Below, piece by piece: positions 1 through 10,164 of a stretch of DNA of 64,000 bases. Position 1 is the first letter of the stretch, and every line of letters starts with the position of its first letter. Under the pieces are notes generated by a model, which searched no databases, had not been told where the DNA came from, and worked only from the letters and a program-made list of their open reading frames with translations. The position numbers and the translations under genes are program-made. This stretch comes from Virgibacillus sp. MSP4-1. GTDB taxonomy: Bacteria > Bacillota > Bacilli > Bacillales > Alkalibacillaceae. The DNA lies in NCBI RefSeq assembly GCF_010092505.1, contig NZ_CP048021.1, positions 1,426,001 to 1,490,000 of the forward strand, written 5' to 3'.

Positions 1-357
1 AGCTCCCTCCCCAACATGGGACCCGGGATGTAGAACAATCTGTTTCGCACCAATAGCCTCTGTCCGATCAATTTCTGATTTTAAGAAATCAACACCGAGC
101 TGAAATGTCGCCGGCTTTGTGGTGTTGCCAATATTGATGATGTAGGGTGCATGAACAACAATTTCTTCTATGCCATTGTCTTTCATATGGGCTTTACCCG
201 CTTCAATATTAAGTTCCTCAATCGCCTTACGCCTCGTGTTTTGTGGCGCTCCCGTATAAATCATAAAGGTATTCGCATTATAGGAAACGGCTTCCTCACT
301 TGCACCTTCCAGCATCTTTTTTCCTTTCATGGATACATGAGACCCTATTTTAAGCAT
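1..357 (-). CDS. nfo: Endonuclease IV (partial, N-terminal 119 codons)
   Basis: Apurinic/apyrimidinic endonuclease of base-excision repair, a Zn-dependent TIM-barrel enzyme acting on damaged DNA. The reverse strand starts with ATG at 357 and reads [16 protein letters not shown], the usual start of the family, and continues through NAFMIYTG-like and [10 protein letters not shown] segments to HPGSHVGEG at the window edge. The VHAPY and HPGSHVG motifs carry metal-ligand histidines in this family. The gene is cut by the window, so the C-terminal half is not visible. A GGAGG ribosome-binding site lies inside the last codons of cshB, whose stop is one base upstream, so the two genes are almost certainly co-transcribed, as in B. 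subtilis (yqfS-yqfR). Confidence 0.93.
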   Translation of the reverse strand, partial: MLKIGSHVSMKGKKMLEGASEEAVSYNANTFMIYTGAPQNTRRKAIEELNIEAGKAHMKDNGIEEIVVHAPYIINIGNTTKPATFQLGVDFLKSEIDRTEAIGAKQIVLHPGSHVGEGA

Positions 358-358
358 G

Positions 359-1705
359 TTATTTCCTCCCCCTGTTTCCTCTGTTTTTATTTTGCTGCTG
401 CTGTTTTTTCTTCAATTGCTTTTTCACCTGCTCAGCTTCTTTTCTCATTTTCTTTTTATAACCCGGCTTTACTTTTTTCTTTTTCCGGACTTTTTTCCAG
501 GCCTCTTCTTCTAACTGATCATTCTCAGACTTTTCTCTTTTTTTGCGCTGATCCCAATCTTTTATTTCCACCCATTCATTTTTCCTAATATCATAATGGG
601 TAAAATCAATACCTTTACTTTCGAGTTTTTCAATCAGCTTTTCGTCCTTATCCTGATAGAAGCTGACGGCTGTCCCCTCCAGGCCTGCTCTGGCTGTCCT
701 GCCCACACGATGGATATAATCTTCTGGTTCTTTGGGTAATTCAGCATTAAAGATATGACTGATTCCAGGTATGTCAATTCCGCGTGCAGCCAAATCTGTA
801 GCGACAATATACTGGTATTCGAGATTTTTAATGTTTTTTAGCGTCCGCTTTCGTTCACGGGGAGTAAGTCCTCCATGCATAATTCCAGTATCCAGTCCTT
901 TTTGGATCAGCTGATTCGCCAATTCGTCTGCATGCTCTTTTTTGTTGACAAAAATCAAGGCAAGGTATGGGTGAATAACATTAGTTATGTCCGCCATTAA
1001 ATCAGCCTTTTCCCTGTGCCTTAATGGAATTAACCGGTGTTCCATTGTTTCCGGAACAAGGCTCTGACCCGTAATGGTAATATGCTTTGGATTTTCAATA
1101 TATTTTTTCAGGAAATGTTGAAGCTGAACCGGGAATGTGGCCGAAAACACCATGATTTGCAGCTTTTCAGGCATTCGAACTAATATCTGGTCTGTCTCTT
1201 CAATTAATCCTAAATCAATGAGCAGATCTGCTTCATCAATAACCATGGATGAGGCTGTATATAAATCCAGTGCCCCCTCCATAACTAAGTCCAGAATACG
1301 ACCTGGTGTTCCCACGATAATGTGAGGCGGACGTTTGAGCTTATCCATCATTTTCTGCTTATCCGTTCCACCGATAATCAGCTTGGCACGTATACTTTCT
1401 TCCTCGTCTGCATACTCAATCATTTTCCTGATCTCATCATAAATCTGCATGGCCAGCTCACGAGTCGGAACTGTGATCACAGCTTGTACATGATTTTGCG
1501 TAACATCTATTTGATTAAACAGAGGAAAAAGGTATGCATGTGTTTTTCCTGAACCTGTATGTGACTGGCCAATCAAACTCTGCTTTTTTAAGGCGTAAGG
1601 GATAACCTCCCCCTGAATAGGCGTAGGCTCTCTGAAGTTAAGCTTATCAATAACCTCATACAAAAACGGTTGAAATGTAAAATCTTTAAAAGTACGTTGA
1701 CTCAT
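359..1705 (-). CDS. cshB: DEAD-box ATP-dependent RNA helicase CshB
   Basis: RNA helicase that unwinds RNA duplexes in ribosome assembly and cold adaptation. The 448-residue protein has the Q motif (REPTPIQ, about 25-31), Walker A (SHTGSGKT, about 48-55), PTRELA (about 80-85), DEAD (about 157-160), SAT (about 188-190) and the [10 protein letters not shown] motif of the second RecA domain. It ends in a long Lys/Arg-rich tail that probably binds RNA. A longer reading starts at 1726, but GGAGACC lies within it and is correctly spaced only for the ATG at 1705 (MSQRTFKDF), so I chose 1705. It leads into nfo. The promoter lies divergent from the ispH promoter. Confidence 0.93.
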   Translation of the reverse strand: MSQRTFKDFTFQPFLYEVIDKLNFREPTPIQGEVIPYALKKQSLIGQSHTGSGKTHAYLFPLFNQIDVTQNHVQAVITVPTRELAMQIYDEIRKMIEYADEEESIRAKLIIGGTDKQKMMDKLKRPPHIIVGTPGRILDLVMEGALDLYTASSMVIDEADLLIDLGLIEETDQILVRMPEKLQIMVFSATFPVQLQHFLKKYIENPKHITITGQSLVPETMEHRLIPLRHREKADLMADITNVIHPYLALIFVNKKEHADELANQLIQKGLDTGIMHGGLTPRERKRTLKNIKNLEYQYIVATDLAARGIDIPGISHIFNAELPKEPEDYIHRVGRTARAGLEGTAVSFYQDKDEKLIEKLESKGIDFTHYDIRKNEWVEIKDWDQRKKREKSENDQLEEEAWKKVRKKKKVKPGYKKKMRKEAEQVKKQLKKKQQQQNKNRGNRGRK

Positions 1706-1738
1706 ATAAGTGGTCTCCTTTTTCATTCGTGCATATAT

Positions 1739-1768
1739 ATTATATTAAAGTATAGATAAATTTGCCAA
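1739..1768 (-). promoter_or_regulatory. Sigma-A-type promoter for cshB-nfo
   Basis: On the minus strand TTGGCA (1763-1768) and TATAAT (1739-1744) are separated by 18 bases, just upstream of cshB. The -10 is perfect and the -35 is 5/6. It is back to back with the ispH promoter. Confidence 0.55.
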
Positions 1769-1784
1769 TGTCCCGTGAATTCTT

Positions 1785-1813
1785 TTGTCTTCATGACTCC
1801 TAACCTTTATAAT
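1785..1813 (+). promoter_or_regulatory. Sigma-A-type promoter for ispH
   Basis: TTGTCT (1785-1790), a 17-base spacer and a perfect TATAAT (1808-1813), 65 bases before the ispH start codon. Confidence 0.6.
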
Positions 1814-1877
1814 GAAAGAAACAGCATAAAACGATACATACATGATTTCAAATAGACTTTTGAGGGGGAATCCATCT

Positions 1878-2825
1878 ATGGAAGTTATCAAAATTGCTCC
1901 GCGCGGGTACTGCTACGGTGTTGTTGATGCTATGGTCATTGCCAAGAATGCAACCAGAGATAAAAACCTGCCACGCCCTATTTATATTCTTGGTATGATT
2001 GTCCATAATAATCACGTCACAGATGCCTTCAAAGAAGAAGGGGTCATCACTCTGGACGGAAAGAATCGTGCGGATTTGCTGGAAGACATTAACGAAGGTA
2101 CCGTTATTTTTACAGCCCATGGAGTGTCACCCGAAGTAAAAGAGCGTGCCAGGCAAAAAGGATTAACCGTTTTAGATGCGACCTGTCCGGATGTAACCAA
2201 AACTCATAACCTCATTCGGGATAAAGTAAAAGATGGGTATGAAATCGTTTATATCGGCAAAAAAGGACATCCTGAGCCTGAAGGTGCGGCTGGCGTAGCT
2301 CCTGAACACGTACATGTAATACAGACAGAGGAAGATGCAGAACTGCTGGACATTGAATCAGACAAAATTCTTGTGACTAACCAGACCACCATGAGTCAGT
2401 GGGATGTTTATGATGTCATGCAGAGGGTGAAAGAAAAATATCCGCAAACCGATATGGTCCAGGAAATTTGTATGGCAACACAGGTGAGACAGGAGGCTGT
2501 TGCTGAACAGGCTAAAGAAGCAGACCTTACGATTGTTGTCGGTGATCCAAGGTCAAATAATTCCAATAGACTTGCACAAGTTTCCGAGGAAATTGCCAGC
2601 ACAAAAGCCTACCGTATAGCCGACCTGTCCGAGTTAAATCTGGAATGGCTGGAAGGCAGATCCACAGTAGCAGTAACAGCAGGCGCCTCCACACCAACAC
2701 CGATCACAAAAGAGGTTATTAAATTTATTGAAGGATATAACCCGGCGAATCCGGACACCTGGGACACCACTTCAAATGTGGAAAAACAAAAGATCCTTCC
2801 AAAAGTAAAGCAAAAGAAAGCCTAG
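1878..2825 (+). CDS. ispH: 4-hydroxy-3-methylbut-2-enyl diphosphate reductase
   Basis: Last enzyme of the MEP isoprenoid pathway. It reduces HMBPP to IPP and DMAPP with a [4Fe-4S] cluster. The protein is 315 residues, normal for Bacillaceae. The three cluster cysteines are visible: Cys12 in GYCYGV, Cys103 in DATCPDV and Cys198 in QEICMAT. The conserved histidines in VHNNHV and TAHGVS and the [13 protein letters not shown] segment are also present. The reading frame opens upstream at 1842, but the GAGGGGG ribosome-binding site at 1862-1868 selects ATG 1878 ([10 protein letters not shown]), which matches the family start. It is the only plus-strand gene in the first 22 kb and is a single-gene unit with its own promoter and terminator. 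Confidence 0.95.
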   Translation: MEVIKIAPRGYCYGVVDAMVIAKNATRDKNLPRPIYILGMIVHNNHVTDAFKEEGVITLDGKNRADLLEDINEGTVIFTAHGVSPEVKERARQKGLTVLDATCPDVTKTHNLIRDKVKDGYEIVYIGKKGHPEPEGAAGVAPEHVHVIQTEEDAELLDIESDKILVTNQTTMSQWDVYDVMQRVKEKYPQTDMVQEICMATQVRQEAVAEQAKEADLTIVVGDPRSNNSNRLAQVSEEIASTKAYRIADLSELNLEWLEGRSTVAVTAGASTPTPITKEVIKFIEGYNPANPDTWDTTSNVEKQKILPKVKQKKA

Positions 2826-2839
2826 GAAATGCAAACCCG

Positions 2840-2876
2840 AACAACAGCCCCTTCATAATTTAAAGGGGCTGTTGTT
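2840..2876. terminator. Bidirectional terminator between ispH and nif3
   Basis: A perfect 14-bp inverted repeat (AACAACAGCCCCTT and its complement) with a 9-base loop sits between the convergent ispH and nif3 stop codons. Confidence 0.75.
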
Positions 2877-2881
2877 ATAAT

Positions 2882-4003
2882 TTATAAAAATTGAAAGGGT
2901 TCTGTATTTGCTTCTGAAGCCATAATTTCCACATCTTTATAATCCTTCTGACATTGCTCTTCTAAATAATGTTTTACACCATTTTTCATGACCTTTTCCA
3001 CATGATGACCCGGATCAATTACATTTAATCCTATTCCCATTGCGTCATGGGCAGTATGATAATAAAGGTCTCCTGTTATAAAAACGTCAGCCCCTTTTCT
3101 TTTTACCTGGGTAAGGAATTTATTCCCGTCTCCGCCAATGATGCCCACGGTCCGTATTGTTTTACTCAAATCACCAACTACCCGTAAAGCTGGAACATCA
3201 AAGGACTTTTTTACATGTTCCGCAAATTCTTTTAAAGACATCTTCTTGTCTAAGGTTCCGATTCTTCCTAAGCCAAAGGACGTCCCTTCATTTTCCAATG
3301 GATATAGATCATAAGCCATTTCTTCATAAGGATGTGCTTCTTCAGCCGCCCGCAAGACTTGAGTGAGGAAATGCTTCGGTACAATGGTCTCCATCCGAAC
3401 TTCATCAACCTTCTCAAGCTCGCCCTGGCTGCCTATGTATGGGTTGGTTCCTTCAAGAGGCTTAAAGGTCCCCTGTCCCTGTGTCTGGAATGTACAGTGG
3501 CTGTATAGGCCAATATGCCCTGCCCCACTGTTACCCAGAGCTTCCCTGACTTCTTCCTGATGAGATTCAGGAACAAATACAACAAATTTATACAATTCCT
3601 CTTTCCCCATTTCAATCAATACGTCACGTTCCTTTATCCCAAGAGCATCCATAAGCATGTCATTCATGCCACCATTAGCGATATCAAGATTAGTATGGGC
3701 AACATAAACCGTAATATCATGCTTCATTAATTTCCCAAGTATCCGTCCCTTTTCATCATCCTGGGTTACCTTTTTCAATGGCTTAAAAATAAAAGGATGA
3801 TGAGCTAAAATAAAATCTACATTTTTTTCAATAGCTTCATCCACTACATTCTCCAGTACATCAAGCGTGACCATCACTTTATGGACCTTCCTGTTCAATG
3901 TCCCTACATGCAGTCCAATCTTATCGCCTTCCATGGCTAAAGACTTCGGTGCCCATTGTTCAAACATTTTCACCAATTCCTGACCGGTTAGCGTATTATT
4001 CAT
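2882..4003 (-). CDS. yqfO: Nif3-like dinuclear metal protein (YqfO)
   Basis: Nif3/DUF34 family protein, often annotated as GTP cyclohydrolase 1 type 2 homologue. The biological reaction is not settled. The 373-residue length equals the Bacillus YqfO form, in which a PII-like middle domain is inserted between the two Nif3 halves. Metal-ligand motifs are visible as AHHPFIF (about 68-74) near the N terminus and DPGHHVEKV near the C terminus. Ribosome-binding site AAGGAGG is well placed before ATG 4003. The start overlaps the trmK stop by 8 bases, so the pair is translationally coupled, as in B. subtilis yqfN-yqfO. Confidence 0.92.
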   Translation of the reverse strand: MNNTLTGQELVKMFEQWAPKSLAMEGDKIGLHVGTLNRKVHKVMVTLDVLENVVDEAIEKNVDFILAHHPFIFKPLKKVTQDDEKGRILGKLMKHDITVYVAHTNLDIANGGMNDMLMDALGIKERDVLIEMGKEELYKFVVFVPESHQEEVREALGNSGAGHIGLYSHCTFQTQGQGTFKPLEGTNPYIGSQGELEKVDEVRMETIVPKHFLTQVLRAAEEAHPYEEMAYDLYPLENEGTSFGLGRIGTLDKKMSLKEFAEHVKKSFDVPALRVVGDLSKTIRTVGIIGGDGNKFLTQVKRKGADVFITGDLYYHTAHDAMGIGLNVIDPGHHVEKVMKNGVKHYLEEQCQKDYKDVEIMASEANTEPFQFL

Positions 4004-4700
4004 GTTTTAAAACCTCCTTTAACCAGTTCATTTCTTGTTCAAATTCCGTTATCTTTTCTTCATCAGGGTGTGAAGCATTTTTCATTTGAGCAATAATTTG
4101 CTTTTTTCTTTTCTGTACATGCTCCCACTTTTTGATAAAGGCCTGATTATTGTCCTGCAAATTATATGGACCAAAATAATATTCCTTTTCAGTCATTTCC
4201 TTTGTAACCAGATCAGGCTGATAATCGGCAACTAATATCTCATAGAAACGCCCATCCTCTTCCATTACCTCCTCATCTGACAGAACAAATGAATGAGCAT
4301 AAAACCATTTTCTGATATACCTCGCATTAATATTGGGCTGAGCAATAATACGGTGAACACCGGCAAGTTTTTCTTTTCCATTCTCCAAAATATTCGTGAT
4401 AAGAGTCCCACCCATTCCGGCAATCACAATCTGTTCTGCTTCATTGGGCTCCAGAACCGATAAGCCATCCCCTTGACGTACGTGTATGCGGTCCGATAAA
4501 TTCCACTTTTCCACCTGTTCACAGGCCCTCTGATAAGGTCCCTGATTAATTTCCCCGGCTATAGCTCTGGCCTCTGAATCGTGTAAACAGACATAGCAGG
4601 GTAAATAGGCATGATCTGAACCAATATCAGCAAACAAGGACTTTTCCGGTAAATAGTTTGCGATTGATTTTAAACGATTTGATAATTGAAGCTCAGCCAT
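3996..4700 (-). CDS. trmK: tRNA (adenine-22-N1)-methyltransferase
   Basis: SAM-dependent methyltransferase that makes m1A22 in the D-loop of certain tRNAs. The 234-residue protein opens with LSNRLKSIANYLP and FADIGSDHAYLP, the SAM-binding motif I (about 23-34). VIAGMGGTLI follows at about 90-99, a hallmark of the TrmK/YqfN family. The C-terminal third is rich in charge and probably forms a coiled-coil helical arm. GAGG precedes ATG 4700. It overlaps nif3. Confidence 0.92.
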   Translation of the reverse strand: MAELQLSNRLKSIANYLPEKSLFADIGSDHAYLPCYVCLHDSEARAIAGEINQGPYQRACEQVEKWNLSDRIHVRQGDGLSVLEPNEAEQIVIAGMGGTLITNILENGKEKLAGVHRIIAQPNINARYIRKWFYAHSFVLSDEEVMEEDGRFYEILVADYQPDLVTKEMTEKEYYFGPYNLQDNNQAFIKKWEHVQKRKKQIIAQMKNASHPDEEKITEFEQEMNWLKEVLKHE

Positions 4701-4756
4701 TACGATTTATCCTCACTTTTCGTGTGATGTTTTGTTATTTATGTATTTTATCCAAT

Positions 4757-4791
4757 AAGAAAAGCTTTCTACAAGTTAGAAAGCTTTTCTT
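4757..4791 (-). terminator. Terminator downstream of cccA
   Basis: A perfect 14-bp stem (AAGAAAAGCTTTCT and complement) with a 7-base loop, between cccA and trmK. The U-tract after the stem is weak, so some readthrough into trmK-nif3 is likely. Confidence 0.6.
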
Positions 4792-4823
4792 CCATCATCC
4801 CGTTAAATTCACCTGAAGAACTA

Positions 4824-5210
4824 TTATTTCTTTTCAGCTAACCATTCAGCAATTTTAGTTGCCTGTTCAGGTTTAACTAATCCGCCAGGCATTCCACCAT
4901 CTGTACCATTATTAATAATTTCCTCTATCTCAGACGCTGAATATTTGCTGCCTACAGTCTGTAAAGAAGGGGCAGCACCTGTTCCGGCAAGATCAGCACC
5001 ATGACAGGAAGCGCATGTGTTTTGAAAAATATCTTCCGGTTTTGCATCTGTCGTTTCACCGCCGCCTTCAGCCTGCTGTTCGGTTGAATCTCCTTTTTCA
5101 CCTTTACCAGCTTCGTCCATCTGGTTCACACCTACACCCGATAAAATAATCATAGCCACAATTCCTAAAACTGCAATAATCCCAAAAGGTATTACTGGAT
5201 TTTTTTTCAT
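4824..5210 (-). CDS. cccA: Membrane-anchored cytochrome c550
   Basis: Small c-type cytochrome of the respiratory chain, facing outside the cytoplasmic membrane. It has 128 residues. One membrane segment (about 8-29) works as an uncleaved anchor and is followed by a Gly/Glu-rich linker (about 32-58). The single heme site is CASCH (Cys66, Cys69, His70), and Met107 in GGMPGGL is the likely axial ligand. AAGGAGG precedes the ATG. The position next to rpoD and trmK matches B. subtilis. Confidence 0.93.
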   Translation of the reverse strand: MKKNPVIPFGIIAVLGIVAMIILSGVGVNQMDEAGKGEKGDSTEQQAEGGGETTDAKPEDIFQNTCASCHGADLAGTGAAPSLQTVGSKYSASEIEEIINNGTDGGMPGGLVKPEQATKIAEWLAEKK

Positions 5211-5323
5211 TATTTATTTCCTCCTTATGTAATCCCCTCTGCTCGTTAATATTGTTAAGTATATACAGACTATACATATTTTACTTGAAAAACCCTTTAT
5301 AGGAAAGGGGTAAAAATGAAAAT

Positions 5324-5860
5324 TTATTGAAATATGGAGAACCCGATAAACATGACATTCACAAGACTGCAGACGATAAGATATTTATATTTATAAATCA
5401 ATCCAGCCGTAAGCCAAATCAGGCCATTTAAAAAAATCGTTAAATATACCCAAATCTCGAAAACAGCTAATTCACTGATTATGGATACCGATGTGATCAG
5501 AAGTACAAGGAGACTGGAGACTAAGGCCACATGGGCATATTCCAAGTTCCTGGTTTTAAAAGCTGTAAAGTGAAATAGTCCAATCAGAATTAATAAAAGA
5601 GCTATACCTATTTGCAATACAAGCACAAATTCAGTAAAATGAGTGATAAGAATTGAAAACGGTATCAGAGATAATAAAAAAACAGAGTCAATCGTAAGCC
5701 ATAATTTTTTCCTGTTGCCAGCTTTAGATGACTCATTTTCAAATCCATTTCCTTCTGTATACAACGCCAGAAGAAAATCACAGTATACACTCGGTAATAG
5801 ACGTTTATCTTTCCAATATTGAATCTCTTTTACAATGACAGACTTACGTTCAGTATTCAT
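5324..5860 (-). CDS. Hypothetical multi-pass membrane protein
   Basis: I do not recognise this 178-residue protein. The N terminus (about 1-50) is hydrophilic and contains EIQYWKDKRLLPSVYCDF, a pattern seen at the start of several unrelated-looking Bacillaceae membrane proteins. It is followed by about five or six hydrophobic segments with short loops. The frame opens at 5941, but GGTGGGG at about 5864-5870 selects ATG 5860 (MNTERKSVIV). It lies between rpoD and cccA on the same strand, 99 bases after rpoD, without a clear terminator between, so some expression may come by readthrough from the rpoD operon. B. subtilis has no obvious counterpart here. Confidence 0.7.
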   Translation of the reverse strand: MNTERKSVIVKEIQYWKDKRLLPSVYCDFLLALYTEGNGFENESSKAGNRKKLWLTIDSVFLLSLIPFSILITHFTEFVLVLQIGIALLLILIGLFHFTAFKTRNLEYAHVALVSSLLVLLITSVSIISELAVFEIWVYLTIFLNGLIWLTAGLIYKYKYLIVCSLVNVMFIGFSIFQ

Positions 5861-5959
5861 AGCCCCACCTCTTAGTCGAAAAAACAAAACATGAACAGTC
5901 GCTATCACACAGAGGAAATAACGACTGAACATATACACCATGGCTCATATCAAAATTTG

Positions 5960-7078
5960 TTAATCAAGGAAATCCTTCAGACGCTTACTGCGACTTGGAT
6001 GACGAAGCTTACGTAATGCTTTGGCCTCAATTTGACGAATGCGCTCACGTGTTACACCAAACACCTTACCTACTTCTTCAAGGGTCCGTGTACGACCATC
6101 GTCAAGTCCAAAACGAAGACGCAGTACATTTTCTTCACGATCTGTCAGTGTATCCAGGACATCCTCTAATTGTTCTTTTAACAATTCATATGCTGCATGA
6201 TCAGATGGGGATTGGGCCTCCTGATCTTCAATGAAGTCTCCTAAATGTGAATCATCTTCCTCACCTATTGGAGTCTCTAATGAAACAGGTTCCTGGGCTA
6301 TCTTCAGAATTTCACGTACTTTATCCGGTGTTAAATCCATCTCTTCTGCAATTTCTTCCGGAGTTGGCTCACGACCAAGATCCTGCAGCAATTGCCTTTG
6401 GACACGAATTAATTTGTTGATCGTTTCAACCATATGCACTGGAATTCTAATGGTTCGTGCCTGATCGGCAATCGCTCTTGTAATCGCCTGACGAATCCAC
6501 CATGTAGCATACGTACTGAATTTAAAGCCTTTCCGATAATCAAATTTTTCAACGGCCTTAATAAGACCCATGTTTCCTTCCTGGATTAAGTCAAGGAATA
6601 GCATGCCACGACCTACATATCTCTTTGCAATACTTACAACCAGTCGCAGGTTCGCCTCGGCAAGACGGCGTTTCGCCTCAAATTCACCTTGTTCAATTCT
6701 CGTGGCAAGGTCAATCTCGTCCTCAGCAGAAAGCAAGTCTACACGTCCAATTTCTTTTAAGTACATCCTGACAGGATCATTAATTTTCACCCCGGGCGGT
6801 ACACTTAAATCATTTAAGTCAAATTCTTCTTCCTTTGCAATCTGCTGCATATTTGGATCTTCTTCATTATCACCAATGACCTCTACGCCCTGGTCATTTA
6901 AATGTTCATAAAATTCATCCATTTGATTGGAATCTAATTCGAAGGAAGATAGTCGATCCGCTACTTCCTCATAAGCAAGGACGCCGCGTTTTTTACCCAT
7001 GTCCACCAATTGTTCTTTCACTTGGTCAAGGGTCAGGTCCTGCTCTGTTTCTTTTGCACGAGATGGCTTCTCTGCCAT
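5960..7078 (-). CDS. rpoD: Primary RNA polymerase sigma factor SigA
   Basis: Housekeeping sigma factor that directs RNA polymerase to -35/-10 promoters. The 372-residue protein has a short region 1.1, region 1.2 ([16 protein letters not shown]), region 2 with the -10 recognition helix ([17 protein letters not shown]), region 3 ([11 protein letters not shown]) and region 4.2 ([20 protein letters not shown]). A longer frame starts at 7105, but a strong AAGGAGG (7085-7091) selects ATG 7078 (MAEKPSRAK). The dnaG stop is 23 bases upstream, so it is the second gene of the dnaG-rpoD operon. Confidence 0.96.
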   Translation of the reverse strand: MAEKPSRAKETEQDLTLDQVKEQLVDMGKKRGVLAYEEVADRLSSFELDSNQMDEFYEHLNDQGVEVIGDNEEDPNMQQIAKEEEFDLNDLSVPPGVKINDPVRMYLKEIGRVDLLSAEDEIDLATRIEQGEFEAKRRLAEANLRLVVSIAKRYVGRGMLFLDLIQEGNMGLIKAVEKFDYRKGFKFSTYATWWIRQAITRAIADQARTIRIPVHMVETINKLIRVQRQLLQDLGREPTPEEIAEEMDLTPDKVREILKIAQEPVSLETPIGEEDDSHLGDFIEDQEAQSPSDHAAYELLKEQLEDVLDTLTDREENVLRLRFGLDDGRTRTLEEVGKVFGVTRERIRQIEAKALRKLRHPSRSKRLKDFLD

Positions 7079-7101
7079 AGTACCCCTCCTTACAAACAAC
7101 T

Positions 7102-8937
7102 TCACCTATGCTTAGCTTTTTTCCATTCCTTTTTCAAATTAAGAATGTTCATGGCAATCTTTGCTGCGGTAACCGGATCATTTCTCCGTTCCGCTTCTTT
7201 CTGCTCTAACTCAAGCGAATGGATGGTATTTTTTTTATGCCTCTCACTCTTAATTGTATAAATATAATCCTCTATTTCCATGTCAGTAACCTCATCAGGA
7301 ACTGTCTGCATGGCCAGCTGTGCTGCGAGATCCTTCAAGTTTGACTCGGGGAGATATTCCATAAATAAACTTACATCAGGTTCATGACCTTCTTCATAGA
7401 AGGCATAAAGATATGTGACCAACACCTGGTGCTCTGTGATTAAGAAGGTACCCCCAAGTTCCTGTTGAACTTTTTCGGCAATATTTCGATTGTTCAGCAT
7501 CAGCGAAATCAAATGACGTTCAGCATTTTGAAATGCAGGAAGCAGTTTATTCTCCTTATAGCTATTTTTCCTATTGTTAGTATGGCTTTTCGTTTGTTGA
7601 TTATCCTTATATTTATCGAACTTCCTTCGGCGATATGCAATTTCCTGCTGCAAAGCATCTTTGGAAATATCAAATCGGTCTCCTAATTCATTTAAGTAAT
7701 GATCGATTTCAAATGGCTTTCGCAGTTTTGCAATCTCATCTAATGCTCTTTCAATATATTGCATACTTTCGCTTTCGATCTGAAGGTTGTAATCTCTTTT
7801 CAAATAATCCAGATAAAACGTCATGTATGTTATACTTGCCCCAATTACATGGTCACGGAACGAATCACCGCCGTATTTCTTTATATAGTCATCCGGATCC
7901 ATTCCTTGTTTTAACTGTGCAATTTTAACATAACATCCTGCGTTTTGTAAGATATTTGCTGCTTTTCTGGTGGCTTCTATACCAGCAGAGTCTGCATCAT
8001 AGCAAATTACCACACGATCCGCATATCTCCGCAGAAGTCTTGCCTGGGACTCGGTTAACGAAGTCCCTAAAGAAGCGATGCCGTTATCTATCCCGGCCTG
8101 GGATGCTGAAATCACATCCATATAGCCTTCAAATAAAACAGCTTCCCCGGATTTCCGGATCGCCTGACGGGCTAAATCAAAGTTGTAAAATATATTCCCT
8201 TTATGAAAGATACCGGTCTCAGGACTATTTAAATATTTCGGTTCACCCTGGTAAATCATTCTTCCTCCAAATGCCACCGTCTTTCCCTGATGATTTCGGA
8301 TAGGAAAAATGACTCTTCCATGAAATCTGTCTATATATTTATTTTCTCGATGATCGGCCAATAACCCTGCTTTTATCATGGATTGTAACGAAAAACCTTT
8401 TTTCTCCAAAAATGAAGCTGTAAAATTTTCGATATCAGGAGCAAACCCAAGTTGAAATTGGTCGATGGTTTCATCACTAATTCCTCGATTTTTTAGATAT
8501 TCAAGCCCATCCTTTCCTTCTTTTGTATGCTTAAGCAAATGATGGTATAATTTCATTAACCATTCATGAGCCTCAAGCATATTCTGGTCTTCATGACTTA
8601 AAGATGAATTCTGATTAGCTGATATCTGATTCGGAACAGGTTTCCCTGTATTTTCAGCTAACCTTGAAATTGCATCAAAAAATGAAATACCCTCTAATTC
8701 CATTAAAAAGGTGATGACATTTCCACCTTTACCACAACCAAAGCAACGAAAAATCTGCTTATCAGGTGATACGGTAAAGGACGGTGTTTTCTCACTATGA
8801 AAAGGACATAACCCTAAATAGTTACGTCCTCTTCTTTTTAGCTGGACAAACTCGCTGATGATTTCAACTACATCGGTTTCGGACTTTATTTCTTCAATAA
8901 ATTCTTCTGGAATTTGTTCTGGCATTTCCATCACCAT
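7102..8937 (-). CDS. dnaG: DNA primase
   Basis: Makes RNA primers at the replication fork and works with the replicative helicase. The 611-residue protein has the N-terminal zinc ribbon (Cys44, His47, Cys65, Cys68), the RNA polymerase core with Toprim motifs (LFEGYMDVI near 266-274, then YDADSAG), and a C-terminal helicase-interaction domain after a basic linker. The start is uncertain: three in-frame ATGs lie within 13 bases (8937, 8931, 8925) and none has a strong ribosome-binding site. It heads the operon with rpoD. Confidence 0.94.
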   Translation of the reverse strand: MVMEMPEQIPEEFIEEIKSETDVVEIISEFVQLKRRGRNYLGLCPFHSEKTPSFTVSPDKQIFRCFGCGKGGNVITFLMELEGISFFDAISRLAENTGKPVPNQISANQNSSLSHEDQNMLEAHEWLMKLYHHLLKHTKEGKDGLEYLKNRGISDETIDQFQLGFAPDIENFTASFLEKKGFSLQSMIKAGLLADHRENKYIDRFHGRVIFPIRNHQGKTVAFGGRMIYQGEPKYLNSPETGIFHKGNIFYNFDLARQAIRKSGEAVLFEGYMDVISASQAGIDNGIASLGTSLTESQARLLRRYADRVVICYDADSAGIEATRKAANILQNAGCYVKIAQLKQGMDPDDYIKKYGGDSFRDHVIGASITYMTFYLDYLKRDYNLQIESESMQYIERALDEIAKLRKPFEIDHYLNELGDRFDISKDALQQEIAYRRRKFDKYKDNQQTKSHTNNRKNSYKENKLLPAFQNAERHLISLMLNNRNIAEKVQQELGGTFLITEHQVLVTYLYAFYEEGHEPDVSLFMEYLPESNLKDLAAQLAMQTVPDEVTDMEIEDYIYTIKSERHKKNTIHSLELEQKEAERRNDPVTAAKIAMNILNLKKEWKKAKHR

Positions 8938-9292
8938 TTTTTTAGATTCTGGATGTTTTATAAAAATCCTTCATAAATCGACAGGAATTTTATAAAAATC
9001 CGTAAAAAGTCTGTTTTGTTATCAATTGAACAAATGGGTAAAATAAGGAATATGGTTTATGTATGGGTTCGTATTGGTAAAAAATATGACGTTCATACCA
9101 AATTATACTTCGACAAAATGACGTTCATTCCTTCTTTTAAAAGAACAAAAGGTTATTTTTAATTTTGACCTGATATTCTAAACCTACTTCCATTTTTACC
9201 ACAGATAGAACATTATAATACATAAAGTGTAAAATTGCTATTATTTTATCCTATTTTCGTACAATTCAACCTATGCCAGTGATTGGAAAAAA
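8938..9292. promoter_or_regulatory. Leader and control region of the dnaG-rpoD operon
   Basis: This 355-base spacer has no convincing gene. It holds a TATAAT on the minus strand (9103-9108), the two ATGACGTTCAT copies described separately, and two copies of TTTTATAAAAATCC (8956-8969 and 8988-9001), also 32 bases apart. On the minus strand AGGAATG followed after 11 bases by GTCGAAG resembles a sigma-H promoter with mismatches. In B. subtilis the rpoD operon has a sigma-H promoter, so this is plausible but unproven. The B. subtilis genes yqxD and antE that precede dnaG are absent. Confidence 0.4.
9086..9128. repeat. Paired operator-like direct repeat upstream of dnaG
   Basis: The 11-mer ATGACGTTCAT occurs at 9086-9096 and 9118-9128, exactly 32 bases apart (three helical turns). 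Each copy is itself nearly palindromic (ATGA-CGT-TCAT). The -10-like TATAAT of the minus strand lies between them. Confidence 0.45.
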
Positions 9293-9327
9293 GAAGGCTG
9301 TAAGATTGTGAGATCTTACAAGCCTTC
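9293..9327 (-). terminator. Terminator of yqfL containing its stop codon
   Basis: On the minus strand GAAGGCTTGTAAGAT pairs with ATCTTACAGCCTTC with one bulged base, followed by CTTTTTT. The TAA stop of yqfL is inside the ascending arm. Confidence 0.8.
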
Positions 9328-10134
9328 AGTGGATTGATTCTTCATTAAATTTTGGACTAGATTAGCTGTTTCCTCTACTGCTTTACTTGAGACGTCAATC
9401 GTCCTGCAGCCAAGTTTATCAACAATATTATTAAAATAATTTAATTCCTGCTTGATTCTTTCCATATTTGCGTAATTGGCTGTAGAGTTTAAGCCTAATG
9501 CTTTTAAACGCTCCTTGCGAATATGGTTCAGTTTTTCGGAATTAATTTTTAGTGCAATACATTTAGAAGGATTAATACGAAATAGTTCTTCAGGTGGTTC
9601 TACTTCCGGGACGATAGGAACATTGGCTACTTTAAATTTTTTATGGGCCAGGAATTGAGATAATGGTGTTTTTGAAGTACGTGAAACACCAATTAATACG
9701 ATATCGGCTAAGAGGATCCCCCTTGGATCACGGCCATCATCATATTTAACTGCGAATTCAACAGCTTCAATCCGCTTAAAATAATCCTCGTCCAGTTTAT
9801 GTACAAGGCCCGGCTCCAATTTCGGTTCGCGGCTTAAATGCTTTTTCATCGCATCGATCATAGGCCCCATAATATCAACAGCGGTGATCCCTGCTTCTTC
9901 TGTTTTCTTTCGGATAAAATTGCGATATTCCGGTTTCACAAGTGTATAGGCCATCATCGACTGATTTGACTTTGCCAGTTCAATGGTCTCAAGAATGGTA
10001 CCCTCATCGTCAACGTAAGGAATGCGCTGAATTTTAAAATCCCCATTATTAAACTGACTTAAACTGGCTTTGACGACTAACTCTGCTGTTTCACCAACGG
10101 AATCAGATACTACATATACAATTGGTTTCTGCAC
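9316..10134 (-). CDS. yqfL: Kinase/pyrophosphorylase of the PPDK/PEP synthase regulatory family (YqfL)
   Basis: DUF299 family protein that, in characterised relatives, phosphorylates and dephosphorylates pyruvate phosphate dikinase or PEP synthase. In B. subtilis YqfL modulates the regulator CcpN. The 272-residue protein has the typical start [13 protein letters not shown] (about 6-18) and the P-loop-like [11 protein letters not shown] (about 149-159) that binds ADP and phosphate. The start is GTG 10134 behind GGAGG. It follows ccpN by 30 bases on the same strand, which fits co-expression of gluconeogenic control. Confidence 0.92.
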   Translation of the reverse strand: MQKPIVYVVSDSVGETAELVVKASLSQFNNGDFKIQRIPYVDDEGTILETIELAKSNQSMMAYTLVKPEYRNFIRKKTEEAGITAVDIMGPMIDAMKKHLSREPKLEPGLVHKLDEDYFKRIEAVEFAVKYDDGRDPRGILLADIVLIGVSRTSKTPLSQFLAHKKFKVANVPIVPEVEPPEELFRINPSKCIALKINSEKLNHIRKERLKALGLNSTANYANMERIKQELNYFNNIVDKLGCRTIDVSSKAVEETANLVQNLMKNQSTEGL

Positions 10135-10164
10135 AATAACTCCTCCCTATCATCATAATCCCCT

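Noticed and set aside
151-588. 145-residue plus-strand frame opposite nfo and cshB
   Set aside because: It is antisense to two well-supported genes, is Phe/Ser-rich as expected from the reverse of a Lys/Glu-rich region, and has no ribosome-binding site.
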